From Oegoconia quadripuncta (Eukaryota > Arthropoda > Insecta > Lepidoptera > Autostichidae): DNA of 64,000 bases. The stretch spans positions 35,088,778-35,152,777 of the forward strand of contig OX438744.1 in assembly GCA_949316235.1 (NCBI GenBank), written 5' to 3'. This document shows positions 39,801-51,800 of this stretch, one piece after another. The translations under genes and the position numbers were made by a program. The first letter of the stretch is position 1, and each line of letters starts with the position of its first letter. Under the pieces are notes generated by a model, which had not been told where the DNA came from, searched no databases, and worked only from the letters and a program-made list of their open reading frames with translations.

Positions 39801-42800
39801 ATATGGGATTGGCATCGTCACTCTGTGTACAAAAATCCCTAAATCAAATAAAGATATAAAAAAAAAACATATGAACGTTGAGGTAAAAATACTACGTGAA
39901 AATGGGGAGTCCTAGAGATATACTACAGATGATGATGATCCAATCTTGCCTAAAACGGGTCACATGCTAACGTACGTTCCCTAACTACATTATGTGATGT
40001 TCGTTGTATTTAATCACCGACGCAATAAGAGGGGCTTTATAAGTTTCACAACGGTTGTTGTATTGCGCAGTTGGTTAAAAAAGGATTTTGTGCAACGTGT
40101 TTCAATTGATAAATTTCTTAGACGTGCAATTTAACCATATTGGCGGCATTTGAGATTTGCCACAAACATTTTAACACTAATAAAATAACTGTTTAAGTAT
40201 TTAAAAAACCAAAAAACCCAACTGGATATTTTGTATTTTGCGGATTGCGCCATGTTGGATTTTTTACCATAAAATGTAGATATTCTATGACACCGGGTAC
40301 CAAGACGACAGCATGCACTTCGAAATCGATCAAGCCGTTTAGGCTACAAGATGCGCCAAAGGAACGGACATACATACACACGAAAAACTTTACCCTCCTT
40401 CCTTGGACAGTCGGGTAAAAATTACAATATCCCCATCATTTTGCAATCAGTGTGCGAAGTGTAAGTTTTGTCTAGTTTTTAACTTTACCATCGCGCGTTC
40501 GCGTTTACGAAAAAAGTCCCTATGAAAAAAATCGTTTTGCAAACTATTCGCTAGATTTTCTCCATACAAATCTTTACTTAAACCTGTACGCGGTAGTAAA
40601 GTTAAGTCGAAACAAAACTTACACTCCGCCCTCAGTATCTGTAGCAAACTCGTGTGAACCTGACAAGCCTGAGCGTGTAAGCCACGCCCACTACTTTGGT
40701 ATCACGGGACACTCCGTGGTCATCTCCCATAATATTTTGCAACAACTCCATATGCTGGAACGCACCTGTGCTGCATTAGGTGTGGCCCAGGCTTTATTAA
40801 CGTTAAATCAAAACAAAACTCACACTTCGCTGGGAGGTGATTAAAACGGTTTTCAAATTTTTTCGCCCACAATGATTACGTACCGAAGTAGGTACGACGT
40901 GTTAAGTACACACAAGGAAATAGAACTGTTCATTGCATACACAGGTACCTCAAATTAATGAGGTGATGACGTAGTTCGTGAACTGCCAGAAACTATGAAT
41001 GAGATCAATAGGAAAAATAAAAACCAGTTAAGGAAGGTGACAAAATTGTCAGCAATCGTACCTATATGTAAATTGATAAAATTGTAGGTATAACTAGGTA
41101 ACCTATCTAGCGGGGCAAGCCAGCGGTCCTAGGCATGAATGGGTCCTAGGTAGGTGGTTAAATTAGCTATATATGTTAATAAACGGTTGACTATTGAATG
41201 CGCAGGCAGATTGTTATATATGGCGAACATTTCGTATACTGCGATCATAGACATATTTCTTATACTTCGTAAAATCAATGACTGCGGTAGTGTCCAGGGA
41301 ACCTTTTTTTTTCGCTGGGAAATGCTTTACGCAAGCCTCCTCACCTGGGGGTCCGCGAGACTGACCGTCTGATACTCCCCTCCTCTATCGGGAGGTATAC
41401 TTCGACGGAGGATCTGGGTTCGTCTAAGCCGCTTCCGCGATCAAGGAGCGGTATGAAGCGCGACAGGACTCGTTTCGAGGACACCACCCTAATCCCATCG
41501 GGGGGTTTCATCCTCTCCCGGGTCGCTTCCGACGACGATATCGGCCCAAGAAATAGTGATGTAACCGACCGCGACCCTCGAGCGACGTGCGGGGGGGCTA
41601 GCGAGCGTTGCCGCCCCCACGACGTCGCCTCCTGCAAGCGGAATCGGCCCTCCCGACTGCCTCGCAGAAGGAATCTGCTGCCCTACAACCTTCCTCGCTC
41701 GCCAGCAAAGCCGCAACTAATGGCGGGGACAGTGCCCAAAGAACCTAACACGACCTAATCGAAGTGTCTGGCATAAGCAACGATATGCCTATGCATTCAA
41801 TAATCAACCGTTTATTAGCATATATAAACATGAGTCTTATATAGCAGAAATACAATATCAAATGTTAATATGAAAATAAATAAAAAAAAGTAATACTTTA
41901 AAAATTGGGTTCTTGTTGTTGTTTCAATTTATAACATGTAAATATTCTTTAACAGAGCAGGCATCTACCATAAATCTCTTTGTTTATTTTAAATGACTTA
42001 ATTACAAAACTGAACGGATAATAAATTGTATTATGTATGACAGACGAACGGAATCATATAATCAGCTATCTGTTACATGGTTTTATCAATGAAGCTAAAA
42101 TATTCATTTAATTTTTTTATGCCGGCTGGTTCCAGGTATAACTAAATGACTATAGCGGGGCAAGACAACGGTCCTTGCCATGAATGTGTCGTAGGACGGA
42201 GGGGCGGGAGAGAGAGGAGGGAGGCCTTTAGCCAGCAGTAATATACTGGCCTATAGGCTCCTAATAATAATAATGCTTCTATCTATTTCTTATGTCACTC
42301 AAAAGCCTTTGTTTATTGTTATCCTTTCTTTTTCCTGGTGCATGAAATATAAATAAAGCATTGATCTTACTTGAATCCGAATAAATACACATATACTGGA
42401 TGAACAAACAGAAGCTTTACAAAATATCAGATTATTTAGATGATAAACATTCATGGACATAACCAGCCCGTTCGCATAACCAGGTTATTTCACAATTAAT
42501 AATGAAATATTGTAATATAAAATAACAATTTTGTGATGTAAAAACCATTTTTTTTTTTAAAGAGCAACCTCGCGAGTTTCTTGCTTGTTCTCAGGGAAAA
42601 ATTGCCTTTTGAACAAGTAGTAGCTTTAAAAATGTAAAATCTGACTATTTTAAGTGTACCCTGTGTACCTACAAAGTAAGACATTTTTGATTTGATTTGA
42701 TGAGTTTTTTACCGTAAGGAAAACAATAGGCCATATTAGGTAAGTGAAATAGAAGTTATTGGCATAGGTAGTTTATTTTTTATTTTTTCAAAACCATCAT

Positions 42801-45800
42801 CGAACCACGCGCCTGCTGGAGATTAATATGCGACTGGCAGGATTCCTAGGGTTCTTATCATGCGAATTTTAATTGGAACTCATATTGTCTCCAAGTTTTT
42901 TAAATTTATTTAATTTAATGGTGTAATTATGTGCAATAGGCTACATACGCGACCGTCAAATGCCACAACGTTTTATTATACTTTATGGTTTTGGAGAAAA
43001 AGAAAATAACTACCCATGCTAATACCTTCTATTTCACTTACCTAATATGCCCTATTTTTTTCCTTACGGTAAAAAACTCATCCAGTATATTAAAATAAAA
43101 AATATGTTCCACATATGATTTTGGTATAGCATTTGTATGGACTACCCAGCGCTCATTATGAACTTACATACCACTATTGGGGTTCCTCGCACTATATGGG
43201 CAATACATAACCCACCACGCGAGGCAATAGTGTCAGACTAATCGCCACCTGAGTTTTTTCAAGACGTTCGTGTAGGCAACCGACTTGGCGCTCAGTTGAA
43301 AACACCGGTTATTTCACGTGCTATGTATTTCCCGAACGGAAAATGCGTTATAAATTAACAATACTGGTTCCCAAACCAAAGACTGATCACGACAGGGTCT
43401 TGTATGTACCTAAGAGTGTTTATTATGGAACCAGCTAGCGATCTACAAGCAGATACCAAAATAAAAGTTTCGTCTTCGCCCTCCTCCACCACTAGCTATT
43501 ACTGTCTCACTCAAATGTATAGATTCCTACGAATATTGCAAGAAAGGTAAGTTATAAGTATATAATAGGTAAGGTAAGTATTCGAACTAAATTTTCCTTT
43601 GAGGGAAGTCACAATGAGTCACTGTCTTGTCTAAATTCGGATCGCGTACGCCGTGTACCCCAATAACGGAGTATTGAAGCATGAAAACTATACTCGTATA
43701 AAACAGTTCGGCGTAAAGTGGACTAAAAATAAACACAGAATTTCTAATTGAGCGAGATTCTTTGGCTGGCGGTATATTATACTAACTTTCCGCCCGCGAC
43801 TTCGCCTGCGTGGAATAACTTTATTGCGGATATGTTTAATTTATTTCTCCCGCGGGAACTACTCACTCACTTTATCAGGATAAAAAATATCCAATGTCTT
43901 AATCCAGGATATATTCTACCTGTATACCAAATTTCATTGAAATCCGCTCATCCGTTTCGCCGTGTAAACAAACATCCAAATTGTCGCATTTATAATATTA
44001 GTTAAATTCGTTATGCTATGCACTGAAAACGACGGGTGTTTGACGGCGTTGTGTATGTGTGTGTGTGTCACACCGTGAGTGTACCTACAGTCTTTACCCG
44101 CCCGATTTCAGTGATTTTAGTGATCCGTAGTCAACAAGGCACCCTTATAGTTTCGCCATGTCCGCTGTCTGTCTGTCCGAGACTCTTAGTACTGAAAGTA
44201 GTACTTAGTACATAGTAATCACGCCGAAATAGTGGTAAAATAAAATCTTGATAAATAATGGTTCTAAAATGGCCGCCTGTTTTTATGTCACAGCACAGGT
44301 TTGTCGTTTTGACAATTTTCTTTGGTTTATTGTTAAATTTCGTTTGTTTCAGAACAAAAAATGCTCCGTTTATATAGATCAATAGACAATACTATCGAAA
44401 ATACACTTATTTTTACAATAACAATCTGTCATATAAGTAATTCGGTTTTACTAATGGCCGCTCGGCAACCGATGCGTATGTCGAGCTTTTTCACAATTAA
44501 TAATGAATTATTATTGTAAATTTATGTAATATAAAAATCTGTTCTTTAAAAAGGGCATCCCTACAACCTTGGGATCTTCAAGAGCAGGGTGAATAGGCAT
44601 CTACTGAGATCGCGTGCTTCATCTTCGGCCAAATCATCACTTCCCATCAGGTGAGATTGTGATCAAACGCGTATCCAGTTAACCATAAAAAAAAACATTC
44701 TTGCTTGTTCTTCTCAAGGGAAAGCTGCATTTTGAACACGCAGTAGCTTATAAAATGTAAAATCTGACTATTTTAAATGTACCCTGTGTACCTACAAAAT
44801 AAAGCATTTTTGACTTTGACTAAACGTTTGTTATAAACTTAGAAGATTCATCCAATTCTTCAGATTCTTCTGAAGATGGATAAATATTAAAATTAAATCA
44901 ATTTTGTTTAATTACTATAATCTATGCACTTGACCACGTGTTTGCTTAAAAACACATTTCTCTGCTTCATAATAGAGAACTAAACCCACATACACCGATA
45001 TTATACATACCTACGTATTTAATAGTTATAGGTATCCAAATGAGGGACAACATTTTCAGTTAACTGAACATCCACTGAACTGGAATTTGTTGGTGTTTTA
45101 ACCTAGATAGCAATATTTATCTGATATGTTATATCACTGTTGCCCTTACAATCTAATGTAGCATTCACATCACAAAAATATTTCATTTCGTTCTATAAGA
45201 TCTGGACCACAGTTAGATCTTCAAGAGTAGGGTGAATAGTCATCTACTGAGATCGCGTGCTTCATCTTCGGCCACATCGTCTCATTCCATCAGGTGAGAT
45301 TGTGGTCGAACGCGTATCCAGTTAATCATAAAAAAAACTCGTCGTTTGATATAGATACAATTACCGCTTCTTCAAATTTGACTCCTTAGAGAAGAATATA
45401 AGTAGTTACCTATTAGTGTTACAATTTGTGGTATCCTTCCGTTTGGCAAAATATTTTTCGTCAAATTTTACTTCCCAAAAAACTTATCGCACTAGTTTCA
45501 TTTCCCAAAAGAATCTTTAGCACATTTATATTTCGCATTTTAATCACTTGGTCAAATATTAATTTGGCAACACTTTACTTTTTACTACAACTTTCGTTCA
45601 AATTAATTTCATATAGGTTACGTAGGCTAGATTAGAACTGCTAGAAAAGTGGGTTAGGTAGGTTAGAACTGTGACCCCAATTTGTATAATAACAATATAA
45701 TTGTTATAGAAGTTCTTGCCTGTAAATTATTTGTCCAAGGTGAAACAAACATCCAATCCATGCAGCAGTATATTTTCAAAATTGGATCTTAATGCAATAT

Positions 45801-48800
45801 TTTGGGAAGAGCATGTTATGCCAAACCATATTTGACTACATAATACTTGGTAAAATGAAACATTGCCATGTAATTATTTGTTAAACAATAAATTGCCGAA
45901 AATAGTATTGCTAACTGTAAAATTGCGAAAAGTTGCTTTGCCAAATGTTTTTATGCCAAATGAAAATTTGGGAAACATACTTTGGCATGTGATTTGGGAA
46001 ACGTTTTTTGCCCAAAAATAAGTAATCCACAATTTGTGATTCAAGAAAACAATGAAATAACAACATGATTAGACTGAATATCGTCGAGCTAACACCTAAA
46101 TAGCTAGAAATTTTATGATTGTCTCTTGCAGATAGTTTCCATTTTACAGTAGTTTTGAATTTATTTAAAGGCCGATTTTAATGTTTACAAAAACATTGTC
46201 CCTTAAATAACTAACATCCGCATACTCCAACGCTGAGTTCATGCTTGCTTATCATCTAAATAGCCGGAAATATAATGACCTTTGCACATATTTTCCGTTT
46301 TAGGGTAGTTCTGATTTTACACGTATACCATAACTATTTAAATATTTAAAAAAAAAAAACAAAAAATTAGACAGCATATTTTTTTACCATAAAATGTATC
46401 CTATGACACTCCGGGTACCAAGACGAATTTAACGACACCATGCACTTCGAAATCAGGCAAGCCGTCTATGCTACAGGATGCGCCAAAGAACGGACATACA
46501 AAAACCCTCGAAAATCATTACCCTCCTTTCTTGGACAGTTGGATAAATAGTAAAAATCGCTTCTGAAGTAACTAATGTCCATATACTCAAAGCTGAGTCC
46601 TTTAAACATCATTCCGTTGCTTTGAAAGTCAACGATATGATTTTAAAAAGCTTTGAGTATTCGAGTATAAGGCCGGTATTCAGAATGTTGCTCAAGCGTA
46701 GAGCTGCGCTTGAGAATAATTAGAGATGCCGCTATTAAAGTTACATAAAGCTGTTCCTTTTAACTGTCCTCAAGTGGACCTCTCTGCTTGAATGATAATA
46801 CGGGCCTTAGTGACTTCATTCCCAGTAGTACCATTGAAAAACAATAACAAAGGGAAACCAAAATACACCTACTCCACAAGCTCAAACTAACCTTGACATA
46901 ACTCTGCGCAGACGTTTCCGGCTTCGGAACCGACTCAAACAAATTAAGCCTGGAGTTTTGGAAGAAGTCTGGATTGGAACTGTCCCTCGAAAACAGTTCA
47001 GCAGTGGAGCTCTCTCTATTCAGCGTAGGCCGGGCTTTCACGAAAGGGTTAGCTCTACCTGATCGAGCTTTCTTCAGAAAATTGAACTGGTTGATGACTT
47101 CTGGACCAGGAGACGGAGTAGGGGTATCGTCAGAGGTCTCAGGTGTTGGTGTTTCTGGTTGTGCCGACGACATTTCTGTTTTTTCGCCAGTTTCTTGTTT
47201 TCAAAAGTTTGTTAATTCGATAAGTTTCGTTTAATTCTCGATAAGATTATTACTTTTAGTTCCGTTTTAGACAGATTACGTTTCATTACATTTTCCTGTA
47301 CGTCTGTTTTTTAGTTTTTTTATTTACAAAAGTTTGTTAGGTGCTTCAATTTCAATCCCAAATGCTGTTCTAGAGAAGTTTCATTGTATTTACAATCCAG
47401 TAGATAATTTTGAGATGATAACTCCACTATTCGAGCCAGATAGATAGAACTATACCAGAACTACGTATTAACTATTTCCCGCCAAAACAATTATAAACAC
47501 AAGTTGTCGTAACAACCATTTTTGATCTACGCATAATCAAATGAAGGTCGGTTTTTTCTGCTAACAATTTTGACATTAACACAAAATGTATTACTGCTAT
47601 GATGTTGTTGTGTTATTTAGTTCGTTTGTTACACGACGTCCAAGCGCGTGAGAGCGCGGCGCGGGACTGTTATAGATAATTTAGACGTCTGCGCCTGCGC
47701 ATAATACCCTACACACGTTTGATTATGATAATCGCCTTGGACACGACGCGCGGCGAGGAATAGGAGAGTCTGGGATTAACGTCCAAATTCGTTTAATTTG
47801 TTAACTACGTAGATCATCAATTGGTCATAATACTTTTGATTGTAGCATTACAAAGTGTGTACAATTTATTACAATCCTTTTCAACTAGCGAAGTGCAACG
47901 TCTGACGCGTGCTTCTGTGCTTCGGTAAACATCAGTCTTAATCGTCTTCAATAGTTGGTGGCTTATACTAATTTAATCGCCTCCGTGGCTCAATGTAAAC
48001 AACATTGGTTCGATCCCCAGCGGGGTACATATTTAAAACTCGGTTTGGTTGGTGGTAGGGCATATTAAATGTCCGCCTGGCTAGCTACGACCATCTCATC
48101 TAAATCTGCCGCCAAACAGCAATGTTAATAGCATGGTTGTGTTCTGCTTGTCAGAGATAAGATAGCTATACCACAAATAAGATGGGGTTTCCGGTTCAGA
48201 ACGTTACCACCTTCGCCCTCATCTTCACTTAACATCAGGTGTGATTGAGGTCCAGTGCTAACCCGTTGTGCAAAACCGCTGGGGATCGAACCCGTGACCT
48301 ATGAATCGTAAACCCAATGTTGTTTACATTGAGCCACGGAGACGGTTAAAAATACTACTACTTACCTAAGCTGTGGAAAGCAATATCCGCAGGTTATTTC
48401 CTATAGTCTTGGTTATGTCGGCTATTGCATATTGAACTATATCTATGGACGAATAAAGAACGACGATCTCCGACACCGCAATTTGCATAAGGTTGAATTT
48501 GCAATGTAAAATTTTGCATCGAACCCTTGGCGCTACGTCGTTTGCTGGTCGCTCCAATGAGAATCAAATCCATAGTCAAGTGTTCTTTGCCCATAGAGTG
48601 TCAGTCTCTTCCGATACCGAATATACCGATCTTCGCACAAGTATATGTAGATAGGTACAAATGTAATACCTACCATGACTAATTTTTCGTACATTAAATA
48701 CTACTATATTTAAAAAATAATTTACTATTCTTCACAAAATTGGTAAGGTAAATAAAGATGAACGACTGGTGTAGTGGATAGTGACCATGTCTGCGAAACC

Positions 48801-51800
48801 AACGGTTGCGGGTACGAATTCCGCGAGGACTGAATGCTTGTATAATATGTAATCGAGTCATGGAAGTTTATATAAATATTTACCTAAGTGTTTATCCATT
48901 ATCTAGTATCTATAGAACAAGCTTTGCTTACCTTGGGACTAGATGATTGGTGTAAGTGTCCGTTTATTTATTTAATTAAATTAGATCTATATCTACAACA
49001 AAACTGGTAAAAGTATAGTGACTCAGTAACGCTGCTGATTTTCAGCCCACTCCAGCAAAGTTCGCGAAACCCAAACAGCAGGCGAAACCGCAGGCGAATA
49101 GCTAATTAATTATAAATAATTAATTTATGTCAGTGGGGGCATTTCAGTATCGGAAAAAGGAACTAAGGATTCCATTAACGCACAATGCAAAAAATGCACT
49201 ACCTAAATAAAAGTTAAGATTCAAATTAAAATATTCTTGATAACTAATATAAAGTATCTCAAATGTAGCAAATATTTTGGATGATAAAAAGTAACCGGTT
49301 TCAAGGCCTGGTTCAAACCAGAATAAGTCTAAAAGTGGCAAATAAAAGTTAATTTTCATTAAATACAAACAATATGAATAAATCAGTGTGTAAAAAACTT
49401 GATTATCAATGACGGTTATGTATGCATGACGTGTGTCTGCCGTCTCTCTGACGTAAGTATAAGTTAATGATATGCGCAAAGACTAAAATATCGCATATTG
49501 TGTAAAAACACATCGAAGGTTAATAAAAATAGACATCTAAATAATATCATTATTAAAAATATATCACAGTACATATATGATTTATTAAATTTACTGCCCG
49601 TCCTATAATATTAAGTGTATTATAATACACTCCATCACAGTACATATACCACCGCAGGACACAAATGTCCCCTTCAACAACCCACGACTGGTGATTGTCC
49701 ACTGTGGATTACAATATTATGTGTGACTCAAATCATTGTTCAGGAGGGCCTCTCACCACAGACCTAATGGCCAAGATAGTGTGGGTTCCAGAATAAGATT
49801 GTTAAGGGCGATGTGGTTAAAGATGTAGCAGGCGATCTCGGTAGACGCCTATTCACCCTGCTCTTGAAGATGCCAAGAACAATCCTACAAAGGATACGGG
49901 AAAGACCGAGACGCCGCAAAGGAGGGCTGATAAAGGTCGCGGGAAATCGCTGGATACAGGCCGCTTTCAACCGATATCGAGATGCTGTATACAAATTATT
50001 TAAGTACCAAACTAGTTAAAACTTTCTACTATCAGATAACGGGTAAATAAACATTCATGACTTGGGTTTAAATGTTCATATTCATCATAAACCACTCGCT
50101 GAATTCAAGTTCGGAAGCTGTTTCGAAGACGTGGTGATCCCCCACTATCCACTAGAAGTACCTAGCGTTTGAATCCAGAAAAGGTGCGCAAGGACCTTCC
50201 TAGATCTCGCTACCAACCCAAATATGTGGAAAAATACCTCGGAGCCCGTACGTTTTTGCACTGGCACTAAACACGAAGACAAACAAATATACCCTGCTAA
50301 TAAGACTAGTGCGAATATCCGTCTGTCTGTCCCGCAATGAGAACAGTCAATATTACACGTGTGAAACTTATATTTTGTATGTAAATACTTGTATAGATTA
50401 TGCTTGTAATGTTGTTAGATGTACTTAAAGTTGGTGAGATAATCTTTTGTTGCTGCTGAACCAAAATGGCGGCGTCCACCGATATCTCGGTGGGTCAGAG
50501 TCAAGGATTTTATATTTAGGAAGAGACAATCACTCTTTTCTGTCACACACATTATATTATTTAGGCAAGGAAAAGAGATAGCGTTTGTACTAAGCACATC
50601 CACATCACATCAAGAGCCTACAGAAGTCTGTTGCTGGGTAGTTTAGTTGGCCCTCTACACCAGCAGCAGCAGACGCTACTGCCCATCATTTGTCTCATCA
50701 TCATATCAGCCAAAAGACGTCCACTACTGGACAAAGGCCTCCCCCGAAGATCTCAACAACGATCGATCCTGCGCTGCCAGCATCCAGCAGCTTCCCATGA
50801 TGTTTACCAAACCGTCGGTTCACCTTTTTTTACAAGGCGAACTGCTCTTGGCGTTCTTCCACTCGCGCCATAGTGGCGTGGCCACTGGCCCCACGGTATT
50901 CATCCGCGGCCGCCTCATCTATCCAGACTCGACCAGATAATTAATATGGTAATCAAATTATTTGAAATATCCTTTAAAAGACAGAAAGCAGCAAATCTCA
51001 GACTAAATACTTGACACAGGAATGTCGCCTCGAAATAAGTTCAACGGAAACTCAGCGTAACGGTGACGAAGCATTTCGCTCCAGCTTCGTATATGTATGT
51101 ATATATTGCTATTGATAGTTCTAATTATTACTTACAGTAGTTATATTCTTTCTATACTGCCAGATGTAGTCCTTCTGATGGTATTGTATCAAAATACCTT
51201 TTAATTTCATAAAGCAACATCTGAAATCGTCATGATATACAATTACCGCCCATCCACAAAGCTGACACGTCAGAGCATAATCAGCAATCTCAAAGTTTTT
51301 TAATTAAATATTTTTATAATTTATGATTAGACAAGAGGAAAATATAGACTGAATATCGCCGAACGGTTCATCATATAACATCATATAAATGGAACGAAAT
51401 TTTAAAATAGCGTGTTGCACATAGTTTCAGTTTTGTTTTATGTTTTTATAAAAGTTCTAAATATCATAAATTATGGACTATTATGGTATAAGAATGGTAA
51501 TTGGTTTGTCGCACGAAGGACTTGCCCCTAAATAAATTTTAAGAGGAAAATTTATTCTTGCCTGCCTGAGCGGGTTTTTCATCGGAGGTTTTCCTCCTTT
51601 GACGTGATTGTCATCGATCCAGTATTGGCGTGCCGAGGAGAATGCTCCTCAAACGGGTGACACGATAAACGTGTGTAGATAATATATATAATTTTGAAAC
51701 TATACATATATGACCATGTTTTAGTCTATAGATAGCAAACTATATTTTTCGAGCATTTCTTAATAGATAAAATAGCGCCATCTCTTATAATCGTAGAGAA

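Larger units (their letters stand above)
41087..42195. repeat. Direct repeat pair flanking the GC-rich element
   Basis: GGTATAACTAGGTAACCTAT, AGCGGGGCAAGCCAGCGGTC at 41087-41150 recurs as GGTATAACTAAATGACTATA, GCGGGGCAAGACAACGGTCC at 42135-42195 in the same orientation; both continue with GCCATGAATG- or GGCATGAATG-like sequence and a TCxTAGG. Confidence 0.55.

Noticed and set aside
46974..47234. 86-codon plus-strand frame
   Set aside because: Antisense shadow of peptidase exon A; the minus-strand frame has a consistent donor, phase and upstream stop.
49813..50019. 68-codon basic plus-strand frame ([20 protein letters not shown]...)
   Set aside because: Opposite strand of a LINE C-terminal fragment that matches a repeated family at 44562; basic composition is a by-product.
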